Source: JAWLFI01 sp964525165 (GTDB taxonomy: Bacteria; Bacteroidota; Bacteroidia; Chitinophagales; Saprospiraceae). Taken from it: a stretch of DNA of 64,000 bases. The first letter of the stretch is position 1. Each line of letters opens with the position of its first letter. The notes beneath the pieces are model-generated. The model did no database searches. It was not told the origin of the DNA and saw nothing but the letters and a program-made list of their open reading frames with translations. Location: the NCBI GenBank assembly GCA_964525165.1, contig CAZGGG010000009.1, positions 5,862 through 69,861 on the forward strand, read 5' to 3'. The position numbers and the translations under genes are program-made. Below, piece after piece: positions 42,499 to 53,036 of this stretch.

Positions 42499-45400
42499 TT
42501 AGTTAAAATAGTATCTGATTCCTAAACGACCTCTCCATCTAGAACCTACGTTTTGGATACCAAAACGATCAAGACCTAAATCATCTTCACTAAAGCTAAA
42601 TGTTGGAGTAGTTCCGTCAGCATCATATCCTTCGAAATCAAGGATTTCGTAGTTGAAAGGATTAGAATACTGAACACCCCATGAAGAATTAATAAGGTTC
42701 GGCAAGTTAAATACATCGAAAGTTACCTGGAAACGATGCGTTGTGCCACTAATGTTGAATCCAAAATCTTGTGCAATTCTGAAGTCTAACTGGTGTACAA
42801 AAGGCGCTCTGGCACCATTTTTCTCAGCATACTCGCCTCTAATAGTGCTCAAATAAGCATCATCCTCTATAAACTGGTTTAAAGCAGTCCACTGCTCAGC
42901 AGCAGTCATATCGCTATTGTCAACCAAAACGATATCGTTCTCATTTGCAGGAACGTAAATCAAAGATCTCTCTCTTGAAGTACTACCAGTTTCATTATTC
43001 AAGTTTCTCTGGNNNNNNNNNNACATAAGAGTATGCTTGGCCAGACTGTCCGTTGTAGAACATACTTAAAGTAGTTCTGAAATTTCTGTTACCTGCCCAG
43101 TCAATACCGTAGTTTGCACTTGCGATAAATCTTGAACCAATAGAGAAATCAGATCTCCCGATAGGCACATTGTTTCTACCATCAACCTGGAAAGAACCTC
43201 TCCACTGAGATGAGTTTTGAGAAGAAGTACCTTCAAATACAGCGAAAGCATCACCATAAGTATATGCTGCCATGATGTCTAAACCAAAGTCAAATCTCTT
43301 TTGGATTTGAGCAGTCAAATTGTAAGTATATCCTTCATTTGTATTAGAAGCCAAGTAAATTGCCTGATATCTGTTGTCAATTGACTCACCTACAAATACA
43401 GGTCTGTCATCTGTATTATTAGCACCATTCGTCCAATTGAAATCAACTTCATCAGAAGAGTTAATATTCTGATAGAATACGTTATTCAATGTTTTTGTGT
43501 AAATACCTTCAAGAGTAGCATACCAACCATTTCCTAATTCTTGATCTAAAGCAGCACTTGCTCTGAATACTTGAGGGTAACGGAAATCAGCTGAGAATAA
43601 GTCCACCTGACCAGAAGGGATAGCCACATCCGGGTTGGTATACTGCTGATCGACATCAGCGATAAATTCAATTGGGAAGTCAACTTGGAAGTTGTTAAAT
43701 CCACCAACAGTGATACCGTTGTTGGTATACATACCTCCAGGCCATACGAAAGGAACTCTACTTGTAAATATTCCTACACCTCCACGAAGGACGGTTCTGT
43801 TATCACCATTCACATCATAGTTGAAGCCTACTCTTGGAGACCACATCAATTGTCCACTAGGTGCTTGACCACCTTGTGTACCTAAAAGATCGTAATTTGT
43901 CGCAGCTTCAATGTTTGGAAGCGTTTCGCTGTTAAACGATGGGTCGATACCCGGGTCAGTTGTGATGATAGGTACGTCTAAACGAATACCTCCTGTTAAT
44001 GTAAATTGGTTAGTTACATTCCACTCATCCTGGATATATAAACCTAATTGCATTGCATTGAATTCTGCAGCTGCCGCAGATCCATCACCTGTTAAATCAT
44101 CAACAAGAGAGTAAGATCTGGTGTAGAAACCAGGTTCTGCATTGTTGTAGAAATCGTCAAGTGAGTTGTAGTCATAAAAACCGAAATTCTGACGAATGAA
44201 CAAGTTGTAGAAGCTGTAGAACTCATTGTGTGTTCCAATAGTGATAGTGTGATCTCCTCTGTACAACTTAAAGTTATCCGTAATAGTAAAAGTAGTCTGC
44301 TCCAGCTGGTTTGCTGTAGAGAAAGGCTCAGAACCGAATTCGATTTCAGCTCCATTTCCATCTTGGATTACTACTGCCGGGAAATCTCCACCAATAGGAT
44401 CTCTATCATCAAATACGTGTGTGAAACCAACAATTAGGTTGTTAGATGCACCCACTCCAAATCTTGAATTCAATTCAAGTGCTGTTGAGTTAGTTGTGGA
44501 TGGGAAGAAGATTCCATTGTTGAGATAGTTAATGCTAAATCTTCCGGAACCATTTACAGAAGTTTCTTCCGCTCTAACATAATTATGTCGTAAAACTAAC
44601 TTATGGTCTTCATTGATATTCCAGTTAATCTTACCAAACAAACGAGTAGCGTTCAATTCATTTGTTTTGTCACCAAATACACCCGGATCATAACCATAAG
44701 TATCTCTTAAATAATTGCCTAAGTTTTCAAGATCCTGCTGGGAAGAGTTACCTTCATAATCACCAGGCTCAAAAGGTCTTGGAGATTCTTCGTTTTGGAT
44801 CTCACCATTCACGAAGAAGAATAGTTTGTCCTTAATTATGGGACCGCCTAAGCTGAAACCATACAAGCTATTGTTGAAAGGATCCAAAGCATCTCTTTCT
44901 CCATCACCTCTATCAGCTAATACTTGATTCGTACGGCCTGCTAAACTTTCGTTTTGCATGAAGTAGTAAGCTGTTCCGGAGAATTCATTTGTACCTGATT
45001 TTGTTACAGCGTTGATTCCACCACCTGCGAAACCACCCAAAGTAACATCGTAAGGAGATAGAACTACTTGAATCTGGTCAATCGCGTCAATTGAAATAGG
45101 AGCAACACCTGTTTGACCTCCATTGGTTCCATTCGCAGCTAAACCAAATACGTCGTTGTTGACCGCACCATCAAAATAGATAGCGTTGTATCGGTTGTTC
45201 ATACCGGCAATTGAGAAACCGCCACCGAATGATTCAGTAGCCTGAGGAGTCAATCTTGTGAAGTCATTCAAATCTCTGTTCAATGTAGGCATTGCCTCAA
45301 TTGCTTCTTTAGTGATTTGAGTAGATGCACCACTGTTTTCACCTGCACTACCTCTTTTTGCAATTACATTTACAGATTGCAATTCAATAGCAGATTCACC

Positions 45401-45748
45401 TAAGGTGAAGTCAAGCTTTTTGGGCTCACCCAGACTTAGATAAATTCCTTCTACAGTTTTAGTCTCATAACCAGTGTAAGAAATTTCTACTTTGTAAGGA
45501 CCGCCAATCTGCATATTCGGAATTCGAAATCGACCATCGATATCTGTAGAAGTTCCATATTGTGACCCTGTAGGAGTATGGATCGCAATAACATTCGCCC
45601 CGATCAGAGAGTTTCCTTCTGTATCAAGAATCTTTCCTCTAATCTCGGAAGTGGTTACCCCTTGACCCCATGCAGTAGAAGTGCCTACAAAAAGCAGCAT
45701 CATTGCACAACTTGCCAAAAGAGCAATTCTGTGTAAAGCATTTTTCAT
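42499..45748 (-). CDS. Oar-type TonB-dependent outer membrane receptor, interrupted by an assembly gap
   Basis: About 1080 residues in total. After a signal peptide (about 1-28, ending AWGQG) comes a carboxypeptidase-regulatory-like domain (IRGKILDTEGNSLIGANVIA), then the plug (LNRDLNDFTRLTPQATESFG) and a long beta-barrel that ends WRGRLGIRYYFN. A gap of ten Ns at 43013-43022 breaks the barrel between GQAYSY and RNLNNETGSTSRERSL, with a frame shift. The layout fits Oar-like receptors, which are abundant in Bacteroidota and lack a clear TonB box; the ligand is unknown, and no SusD gene is adjacent. A TACATTTG promoter and a perfect hairpin precede the gene. Confidence 0.9.
43013..43022. other. 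Assembly gap (10 N) inside the Oar-like receptor gene
   Basis: Ten Ns with a frame change. Related receptors have roughly the same sequence on both sides with only a few residues between, so the gap is short. Confidence 0.9.
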
Positions 45749-45771
45749 ATTGCCTTAGTTTTTGTTTGGTT

Positions 45772-45798
45772 GAATGAAATAATTCATTCGCAAATGTA
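45772..45798 (-). promoter_or_regulatory. Promoter -7 element with adjacent perfect inverted repeat upstream of the Oar-like gene
   Basis: CAAATGTA at 45791-45798 reads TACATTTG on the minus strand, an exact -7 match. Next to it, GAATGAA (45772-45778), ATAA, TTCATTC (45783-45789) form a perfect inverted repeat with a four-base centre at the expected transcription start, so it is a candidate operator or leader hairpin. Its core is ATGAA-N4-TTCAT. Confidence 0.6.
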
Positions 45799-45958
45799 AG
45801 CTTATTATGTTAAGGTATTGTTAAGACAGATTAACAAATTTATATATATACGGGGCTGGCTACCTGATTTTCACATTATGTTGAAAAATATTTTTGTCTG
45901 CTTCGTGCAATGCCTAATTTGTATCTACATTTACTACAACTACCAAATATAATTTTAT

Positions 45959-47701
45959 ATGAAAAATTTTATCGTACTTCTGGTACTTCTTACGTTTGGT
46001 TCCCTGAATAGTTGGGGGCAAATTATTCCCACGGAAATCATGTATAATCCACCTGAATCGGGTACAGACTCCTTAGAGTATCTTGAATTATATAATGCGG
46101 GGAATACAACCATTAATCTGGAAGGGTATATCTTTTCAGCAGGGGTGAATTACACTTTTGGATCCCTTGAAATTCCTGCTCAGTCTTATATAGTGATATG
46201 TGGAAATGATACAGCTTTTCAAAACACTTTTGGATTTGAAGCCGCTGCTCAATGGGAAGATGGTGCGCTCAACAATGGAGGTGAAAGCCTTACATTATTG
46301 AATGCATCAGGAGTAGAAGTGTTTTCACTGAACTTTGACGATAATCCTCCCTGGCCTGAAACGGCCGATGGAGATGGTCCCTCTTTAGAATTGTGTGACT
46401 TAACCGCAGATTTTACTCTTCCTGGATCATGGGGTGCAGCAAATACCCCAACTGGCGTGTTGATAGATGGCACGGAAATATTTGGAACGCCGGGCAATAT
46501 GAATGATTCAGACTGTGGATTAAATTTCGATGTAAGGGTAGAAGTCAGTTCTAATGTTTTTACTCCCGCAGATATAACTATTGATATTGGACAAACAGTT
46601 TTGTGGGAGAATACTGGTGGAAGCCACAATGTCAACGGAACGCAAAATACATTTCCCAATAACCCTTCCTCATTTAGCTCCGGAGCACCGAGTTCTAGCA
46701 ATTGGACCTATACCTATACATTTAATCAAACAGGATTGTATAATTACCAATGTGATCCTCATGCCGGATTAGGTATGGTGGGTACAGTAACAGTCATAGA
46801 TCCTAATGCTGCTGATGATTATCCTGTGAGGAGTATTGCAGAAATGACCACTTCTGATGCAAATGGAATTGTTGATTCCATTGATCAGGCTTGCACCTTG
46901 GTAGGAACTATACATGGACAGAATAGAAGACCGAACGGCTATGAATTTGCTTTAATAGATTCTAATGGCGATGGTATTGTCGTGTTCAGTTCGAATGAAA
47001 TCAATGGCTACTCTGCAAATGAAGGTGATGAGTTGGAAGTGAAAGGCGTCATAGGACAATTTAATGGTTCAGGGCAAATCAATGCAGATAGTATCCGTCT
47101 GCTTTCTACGGCAAATAATTTATTAGAACCCAGAGTTGTAAGAACATTAGACGAGAATACAGAATCCGAATATATCACCCTTGAAAGTGTACGATTCACC
47201 GATGTTTCACAATGGGAAGGAGACGGAGGAAGCTTTAATCTTGATTTGGAAGTCATCGAAACAGGTGAAATCGTCACCTGTCGTATTGATGGAGATTTTG
47301 AACTAGCAGATTTAAGTGCACCTCCTCAAGGTGCCAATGGTGAAACTTTCCAGATAGTAGGTATTGGGGGACAATTTGATAACAATGAGCCTTTTACATC
47401 TGGCTATCAGATATTCCCAAGTACAGAATTAGATTTTATTGAGTTGAGTCATTCCACACAGTTTGAGGATTTTAATGTTGAAATATATCCCAATCCGGTG
47501 CAGGAAATTCTTCACATTCAGGATCTACCTGCTGAAATGAAAGAGATCCGAGTGTTGGATATCACCGGTAAAACGATTCTGTTATTGAAAAATTCCGGAA
47601 CACAAATACAGTTATCTCTGTCAAACCTTCAAGCGGGAAATTACTTTATTGTAGGATCTATAAAGGGTACACGATATGTGTATCAGTTCCTAAAGCAATA
47701 A
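45959..47701 (+). CDS. Secreted lamin-tail/cupredoxin/OB-fold protein with T9SS type A sorting domain
   Basis: 580 residues with a signal peptide (ending LNSWGQ). Domains in order: lamin-tail (about 23-185, YLELYNAGNTTINLEGYIF), a plastocyanin-like cupredoxin (about 190-280) with copper ligands in GGSHNVNG and YQCDPHAGLGM (His, Cys, His, Met), a nucleic-acid-type OB-fold region (about 290-490), and a type A sorting domain (YPNPVQEILHIQDLP to the end). It should be exported by T9SS and bind a type 1 copper. Such a mixture is unusual and suggests an extracellular electron-transfer or copper-dependent protein. A near-match -7 element (TACATTTA, 45926-45933) precedes it. Confidence 0.82.
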   Translation: MKNFIVLLVLLTFGSLNSWGQIIPTEIMYNPPESGTDSLEYLELYNAGNTTINLEGYIFSAGVNYTFGSLEIPAQSYIVICGNDTAFQNTFGFEAAAQWEDGALNNGGESLTLLNASGVEVFSLNFDDNPPWPETADGDGPSLELCDLTADFTLPGSWGAANTPTGVLIDGTEIFGTPGNMNDSDCGLNFDVRVEVSSNVFTPADITIDIGQTVLWENTGGSHNVNGTQNTFPNNPSSFSSGAPSSSNWTYTYTFNQTGLYNYQCDPHAGLGMVGTVTVIDPNAADDYPVRSIAEMTTSDANGIVDSIDQACTLVGTIHGQNRRPNGYEFALIDSNGDGIVVFSSNEINGYSANEGDELEVKGVIGQFNGSGQINADSIRLLSTANNLLEPRVVRTLDENTESEYITLESVRFTDVSQWEGDGGSFNLDLEVIETGEIVTCRIDGDFELADLSAPPQGANGETFQIVGIGGQFDNNEPFTSGYQIFPSTELDFIELSHSTQFEDFNVEIYPNPVQEILHIQDLPAEMKEIRVLDITGKTILLLKNSGTQIQLSLSNLQAGNYFIVGSIKGTRYVYQFLKQ

Positions 47702-47759
47702 ATATTGAGACGTTTTCCGTTGCTTCATTTACATTGTAGCGATATAAAGATTTGTAAAG

Positions 47760-48530
47760 ATGAAATTGGGTGTTGTTTTATCCGGAGGAGGCATTAGAGG
47801 GATAGCTCATATTGGCTTTTTAAAAGCATTGGAAGAGTTGGGAGTGGAGGTGTCCAATTATTCAGGTGCTAGCTCGGGCAGTATCATCGCCGCCCTAGCT
47901 GCAGCAGGTTATAGGGCAGATGAGATTCTGGATATTGCCAAAAAGCATCAGATCTTTTCATTTATCAAACCCAAATGGCCCAATTTAGGTTTGACTGCCC
48001 TGGATAAGATTCCTGTTGTTTTGAATGAATACATATCAGAAGACTCTTTTGAAAAGTTGGAGAAACCTCTGGCAGTGAGTATTTCTGGTATTACCTCCGG
48101 CAAGTATGCCATTAAATCTAAAGGTCCCCTATTTGAAGTTATCCAGGCCTCTTGCTCTATACCAATACTATTTAAGCCTGTAGAAATTGATGGTGAATTA
48201 TATGTCGATGGAGGTTTAATGAATAACCTTCCCTCTCAACGCTTTAGAAATCAATCCGATATCATGATCGGGGTCAATTTAGTGCCGGGTGCAAAGATCT
48301 CAAAAGATAAAATCAACGGCTTATTTCAGATAGCAGTACGAACGTTTGAATTGGCCATTAGTAACAATGCCAAAGAAGGGGAGTCTCTGTGTGATCTTAT
48401 TATTCAACCCTCAAGAGAAGATGTTCAACCTATTTTGTATACCAAAAATATTGAGTCCATCTTTGAAGATGGGTATGCCATTACCATGAATCAAAGTGAT
48501 ACTATAAAGAATCTGTTGTATGTACGATAA
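47760..48530 (+). CDS. Patatin-like phospholipase
   Basis: 256 residues starting MKLGVVLSGGGIRGIAHIGF. The Ser-Asp dyad of patatins is complete: oxyanion GGGIRG, nucleophile GASSGS, and DGGLMNN for the aspartate. It has no signal peptide, so it is a cytoplasmic or membrane-peripheral lipid acyl hydrolase of the RssA/YjjU type. The last 11 bases overlap the next gene. Confidence 0.88.
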   Translation: MKLGVVLSGGGIRGIAHIGFLKALEELGVEVSNYSGASSGSIIAALAAAGYRADEILDIAKKHQIFSFIKPKWPNLGLTALDKIPVVLNEYISEDSFEKLEKPLAVSISGITSGKYAIKSKGPLFEVIQASCSIPILFKPVEIDGELYVDGGLMNNLPSQRFRNQSDIMIGVNLVPGAKISKDKINGLFQIAVRTFELAISNNAKEGESLCDLIIQPSREDVQPILYTKNIESIFEDGYAITMNQSDTIKNLLYVR

Positions 48531-49686
48531 AGTCCAATTAAAAAAAGGAAAGGAGACAATCGTACTCAGAGGCCATCCGTGGATTTTCTCAGGTGCTTTT
48601 GCTCAATCCTATAGTAACGATATAGAAGAGGGCAAAGTCATTGAAGTGTATTCTTCTGAAGACCAATTTATTTGTATGGCACACTTTCAAGATGCCTCCA
48701 TTTCAGGCCGCGTGCTTTCTTATAAAAAAGAAACTATCCATCTGGATTTCTACAAAAACAAACTTCAGCGAGCACTCGAATTGAGAAACGCTCTGATTCA
48801 TAATGATGAAACGAATGCATTTCGTTGGATTCATGGTGAAGGGGACGGATTGCCTGGCTTGGTCATCGATGTCTATGATCGACATGTCATTTTAGAACTT
48901 CATTCAAAAGGAATGTATCAGGATAGGGAAGTCATAGCTGAAGCGGTACAATCGCTTATGCCTTCCACAAAAACGATTTATGCAAGTCTTCCCTCAATCT
49001 TGAAGCAAAATAGCGTATGGGAGTCGCATTATTTATTGGGCCAGACCTCAGAAAGTGTCATACTTGAAAACGGAAAACAGTTTCTGGTGAATTGGGAATC
49101 AGGGCAGAAGACGGGTTTTTTCTTGGATCAAAGAGAGAATCGCGCTTTGCTGGGCTCTTTGTCTAAAAATAAATCGGTTTTAAACCTATTTTCCTATTCA
49201 GGAGGATTTTCCATCTATGCACTTTCTCAGGGAGCCCAATCGGTCGAATCTGTCGATATCTCTGAACATGCGGTTAGCCTGTGTAAGAGAAACGAAGAAT
49301 TGAATGGTTATTCCGGGGGAGCTCATACCATACGCAGATTGGATATCATGAAAGACTCTATATCAGATCAGCTTTTTGATATTGTTATTGTAGATCCTCC
49401 GGCTTTCGCGAAAAATATTAAAAAACGACACAAGGCTGTTCAGGCATATAAACGATTAAACCAAAAGGCATTAAAATTGGTCAAACCTTCCGGGCTTCTC
49501 ATGACCTATAGTTGCTCACAAGTGGTAAGTGACCAATTATTCCTGGATACCATACGCTCTGCATTCATTGCCGAACGGCAACAAGGACAAATCTTAAAGC
49601 ATTTAGAGCAGGGAATGGACCATCCGGTCAGCTTGACGCATGAAGAAGGTCACTATTTAAAGGGATTACTGATTCGCAAAGTCTAG
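48520..49686 (+). CDS. Class I SAM-dependent rRNA methyltransferase (RlmI-like, PUA domain)
   Basis: 388 residues. The N-terminal PUA domain (RGHPWIFSGAFA, about 1-75) is followed by a Rossmann methyltransferase with KTGFFLDQRENRALL, LNLFSYSGGFSIYAL (motif I) and VIVDPPAFAKN (DPPAF, motif IV). The architecture equals RlmI, which makes m5C in 23S rRNA, and related enzymes. The precise base is inferred. It overlaps the patatin gene by 11 bases and ends one base before a convergent phosphoribosyltransferase gene. Confidence 0.9.
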   Translation: MYDKVQLKKGKETIVLRGHPWIFSGAFAQSYSNDIEEGKVIEVYSSEDQFICMAHFQDASISGRVLSYKKETIHLDFYKNKLQRALELRNALIHNDETNAFRWIHGEGDGLPGLVIDVYDRHVILELHSKGMYQDREVIAEAVQSLMPSTKTIYASLPSILKQNSVWESHYLLGQTSESVILENGKQFLVNWESGQKTGFFLDQRENRALLGSLSKNKSVLNLFSYSGGFSIYALSQGAQSVESVDISEHAVSLCKRNEELNGYSGGAHTIRRLDIMKDSISDQLFDIVIVDPPAFAKNIKKRHKAVQAYKRLNQKALKLVKPSGLLMTYSCSQVVSDQLFLDTIRSAFIAERQQGQILKHLEQGMDHPVSLTHEEGHYLKGLLIRKV

Positions 49687-49687
49687 T

Positions 49688-50182
49688 TTATTGCAAATAA
49701 GCTGCATTACCACTTTCCTCAAAGTGAACAAGAATTTCTTCTTTTAGTGTAGTCGCCAATGAAAGCCCGACGAAATCCACTTGTACGGGATACATTTTAT
49801 GTTTCCGATCTACCAATACGGCTATTTTTATACTTTTGGGGCGAAAGGGTAAAAAAGGATGGCAAGCGTAGAATAAAGTTCTTCCGGTATTAGCGACATC
49901 ATCTACAATCACGATAGAAGCATTTTCCAGCAAAGCAGTGTCTTGAAAGTCCAAAGAAATTTCTTCTAATTTAGGGTCAGCCGGATTCAGTTGAATATGA
50001 GCCGATTGGATTTCCAGATCTGAAATCTTCTTTAAAGAAGTTCTTAAAAGATTCGCTAAAGCTTCACCACGATTGTTGATGCCTGCAACAATGAGGATCT
50101 TTGAGTCCAAATACTCTTCATAGATCTCATAGCTTAGACGGGTAATCTTTTGTTCTATCTGATGATGGTTGAGTATTTGCAT
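49688..50182 (-). CDS. Phosphoribosyltransferase (PyrR-like type I fold)
   Basis: 164 residues. The PRPP-binding motif is VIVDDVANTGRTLFYA and the N-terminal hood has LIVAGINNRGEALANLL. These fit the PyrR/uracil phosphoribosyltransferase group. PyrR controls pyrimidine gene attenuation and has weak UPRTase activity, but no pyrimidine genes or attenuator are next to it, so the physiological role is open. It is a single gene between two plus-strand genes. Confidence 0.75.
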   Translation of the reverse strand: MQILNHHQIEQKITRLSYEIYEEYLDSKILIVAGINNRGEALANLLRTSLKKISDLEIQSAHIQLNPADPKLEEISLDFQDTALLENASIVIVDDVANTGRTLFYACHPFLPFRPKSIKIAVLVDRKHKMYPVQVDFVGLSLATTLKEEILVHFEESGNAAYLQ

Positions 50183-50256
50183 GTCAAATTTGATTGAGTT
50201 AAGCCTGTATTATTTGCTAAATCCCTCGGATTAAATTATAATTGAGTAAGCTATCA

Positions 50257-51733
50257 ATGGAATTTATGATCCAACAATTAATATTTGCAATACTTCTGCT
50301 CCTAGTGGCTTATTTCGCTTACCGCAAATATAGTCAGCTTGTTTATAATATCCGATTAGGAAAAGCAGAAGAAATAAAAGGAAACACATCAGATCGGTGG
50401 AGGAATGTATTCTTGATTGCTTTTGGGCAAAAGAAAATGTTTAAACGATTGTTACCTGCTGTGTTTCATCTATTCATTTATGTGGCTTTTTTGGTCACAC
50501 AAATTGAACTCATAGAAATTCTGGTCGACGGACTGGGTGGAGTACATAGATTTTTTGCTCCTTATCTAGGTGTCGTATATACCTTTATTATCTCTTCTAT
50601 TGAGATTCTTTCAGTTTTAGCCTTAGTGGCGACCCTCATCTTTCTTGTCAGAAGAAACCTGTTGGTGGTCCCAAGATTCAATAAGCCTGAAATGAAAGGA
50701 TGGCCTAAAATGGATGGTAACATCATTTTGNNNNNNNNNNTCAACGGCCTGTTTCGACAACGGGACAATGTGAGTTTTTCCCATTTTCATTTTTTATTCG
50801 TTCTTTTCCTTGCAAAGCATTTGTGATAAACACATTATGCATTTCATTTTGTTTGCTGAAATTGTATTGGTCGCGGGCATCTTTATGATGAATGGAGCCG
50901 ATACCTTGTTACAAGGCCTTGATCCTGCGCATTACCCTCAGACGGGTAATTTTGCTATTTCATCTTGGCTGGGTCCCCTTTTATTTGAAGGTTTTGATAC
51001 TTCCAGTTTGATTATGATCGAGCGCATAGGATGGTGGATGCACATCATAGTGGTATTTGCATTTTTAGCTTACTTACCTTACTCAAAGCATTTGCATATT
51101 CTTTTGGCTTTCCCTAACACCTATTTTGCCAATGATCAGAAGAGAGGGGAGATGTCTGCTATGCCGGAAATTACGAGTGAAATTAAATCTATGTTAGGTT
51201 TAAGTTCAGAGGAGGTGCCTATGGACGATGATATTCCCGAATTTGGAGCCAAAGATGTTACAGATTTAAGCTGGAGAACCATTTTGGGAGCATATACTTG
51301 CACAGAGTGTGGTCGCTGTACCTCTGTGTGTCCGGCAAACCAAACAGGTAAGAAACTATCTCCCAGGAAAATCATGATGGATATTCGGGACCGAACAGAG
51401 GAAGTTGGTTTAAAGATTAAGTCCGGTGATGTTTCATTTGTGAAGGAGGGAGCTGAAGGACCTTTAACCAAAGAGAATTTTGATGATGGTAAAAGTCTTT
51501 TTGATTTAGTTTCCAGAGAAGAGCTTCACGCCTGCACAACTTGTAATGCTTGTGTGGAAGCATGTCCCGTGATGATTAATCCATTGGAACCGATTTTAGA
51601 AATGCGTCGTTATGAAATTCTAACGGAGTCTGCGGGTCCCCAAGAATGGTTACCCATGTTTACATCAATGGAAAATTCCGGTGCTGTTTGGCAAATGCCA
51701 GATGCAAGAGAGGACTGGACAAAACAATTATAA
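50257..51733 (+). CDS. Membrane-bound 4Fe-4S oxidoreductase (heterodisulfide-reductase-like), interrupted by an assembly gap
   Basis: After an ATG at 50257 come four to five membrane segments in the N-terminal 250 residues, then two cysteine motifs of a 2[4Fe-4S] ferredoxin domain: CTECGRCTSVCPA and CTTCNACVEACPV. Ten Ns at 50731-50740 and 103 unrelated bases separate NIIL from ILFAEIVLVAGIFMMNG; joining the repeated TCATTTTG restores a protein of about 451 residues, normal for the family. It should work with the CCG-domain protein directly downstream, moving electrons at the inner membrane. Donor and acceptor are unknown. Confidence 0.85.
50723..50851. repeat. 8-bp direct repeat flanking an assembly gap and 103 foreign bases in the Fe-S reductase gene
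   Basis: TCATTTTG occurs at 50723-50730, ending exactly at the N run, and at 50844-50851. Bases 50741-50843 between them contain a TGA in the gene frame and do not fit the family. Both copies encode the same residues in the same phase. Confidence 0.7.
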
Positions 51734-51735
51734 AT

Positions 51736-52527
51736 ATGTCAAATATTCAAGTACCTATTCTTTCTGAACTCGTAGCAGAAGGCAAGAAACCCGAAATTCT
51801 TTTTTGGGTGGGCTGTGCCGGTAGTTTTGATGATCGGGCGAAAAAAGTGACTAAAGCATTTGTGACCATATTGAATGAAGTGGGTATCGATTACGCCATT
51901 TTAGGAAATGAAGAGTCCTGTACCGGAGATCCGGCGAGAAGATCCGGAAATGAATTTTTATTTCAAATGATGGCCATTCAGAATGTGGAGACCTTGAATA
52001 TGTATGAGGTGAAAAAAATCGTGACCACCTGTCCCCATTGCTTTAATACTATTAAGAATGAATACCCTCAATTTGGTGGAAATTATGAGGTAATCCACCA
52101 CAGCCAACTTTTACAGGAATTGATCAATGATGGTCGAATCAAAATGAAAGAAGGTGGTAGTTTAAAAGGGAAGAAAATCACTTATCACGATAGTTGTTAT
52201 CTAGGACGTGTCAACGGAGTATATGAAGCGCCCAGGAAAGTTTTAGAAGAGCTGGATGTAGACTTAGTTGAAATGAAACGCTGCAAATCAAATGGCTTAT
52301 GCTGTGGGGCGGGTGGCGCTCAAATGTTCAAAGAGGATGAGCCGGGTAATAAACGCATTAATGTGGAACGGGCGGAAGAAGCTGTTGCGACAGGAGCCGA
52401 AATAGTCGCTGCCAATTGTCCTTTCTGTCTTACGATGATGTCTGATGGCGTATCTGCTCAGAATAAAGAAGACAGCATGATGGTATATGATCTTAGTGAA
52501 TTGATTGTCAACAATAATAATTGGTAG
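51736..52527 (+). CDS. CCG-domain (heterodisulfide-reductase-type) Fe-S protein
   Basis: 263 residues from the ATG at 51736, two bases after the upstream stop. Two CCG modules are visible, the N-terminal one beginning FWVGCAGSFDDRA with CPHCFNTIKNEYP and the second with YHDSCYLGR and KSNGLCCGAGGAQM. Cys-rich CCG domains in HdrB and LUD-type proteins bind special Fe-S clusters and take part in disulfide or lactate/electron chemistry. Together with the membrane ferredoxin upstream it forms a conserved two-subunit oxidoreductase; substrate unknown. Confidence 0.85.
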   Translation: MSNIQVPILSELVAEGKKPEILFWVGCAGSFDDRAKKVTKAFVTILNEVGIDYAILGNEESCTGDPARRSGNEFLFQMMAIQNVETLNMYEVKKIVTTCPHCFNTIKNEYPQFGGNYEVIHHSQLLQELINDGRIKMKEGGSLKGKKITYHDSCYLGRVNGVYEAPRKVLEELDVDLVEMKRCKSNGLCCGAGGAQMFKEDEPGNKRINVERAEEAVATGAEIVAANCPFCLTMMSDGVSAQNKEDSMMVYDLSELIVNNNNW

Positions 52528-52532
52528 AAATT

Positions 52533-53036
52533 ATGTATTTACCACTTAACGAGTTAGACGGTTCCGCCAGAGTATGGGTATATAACACAAAAGAATTTGT
52601 CTCACCGGAAGTTATAAGAGTGATTCTGGAGCGTACAGCAGATTTTATCAAAGAATGGACTGCACACCAGAATGATTTATATGGAGGCTGCGGATTTGCA
52701 CATTTTAGGCACTTGATCATAGCCGTAGATGAAACAAAAGCCGCAGCAAGTGGCTGCAGTATTGATAGTTGTGTTCACTTTTTACAAGATTTGGGCAAGG
52801 AATTAGATATTGATTTTTTCGATCGATTGAACTATACGTTTGTCGATAGTACAGATCAAGCCTTCAAAATAGCTCATCACGATTTGGATGAAGCTTATCA
52901 ACAAGGAGATATCAATGAACAAACTTTATTTGTAGATCCGACGGTTAAAACCTTGGACGAATTTCATGAACAATTCATAAAACCCCTAGCGCACAGTTTC
53001 CAATATCGATTTATATCTAGTGTTCCGGCCTCATGA
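52533..53036 (+). CDS. Conserved Bacteroidota protein of unknown function
   Basis: 167 residues from the ATG at 52533 (MYLPLNELDGSARVWVYNTK). A compact, probably alpha/beta protein with CGFAHFRHLIIAVDETKAAA, GCSIDSCVHFLQDLGKEL and FDRLNYTFVD. I recognise it as a protein that often travels with the Fe-S oxidoreductase pair in this phylum. It is sometimes labelled ABC transporter ATPase, but it has no Walker A or signature motif, so I do not use that name. It starts 5 bases after the CCG gene and overlaps the next gene by four. Confidence 0.75.
   Translation: MYLPLNELDGSARVWVYNTKEFVSPEVIRVILERTADFIKEWTAHQNDLYGGCGFAHFRHLIIAVDETKAAASGCSIDSCVHFLQDLGKELDIDFFDRLNYTFVDSTDQAFKIAHHDLDEAYQQGDINEQTLFVDPTVKTLDEFHEQFIKPLAHSFQYRFISSVPAS

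Noticed and set aside
46249..46701. Long open frame on the minus strand within the cupredoxin protein gene (about 150 codons)
   Set aside because: It is the antisense of a well-supported secreted protein, its translation is low-complexity Pro/Ser-rich, and no promoter or homology supports it.
50741..50843. A separate small gene in the foreign stretch of the Fe-S reductase region
   Set aside because: It has no start with a convincing frame, contains stops, and is better explained as a misassembled contig end.
52533..53036. ABC transporter ATPase label that databases often give to this small protein
   Set aside because: There is no Walker A, Walker B or LSGGQ-type motif, and the length (167 residues) is too short for a nucleotide-binding domain.
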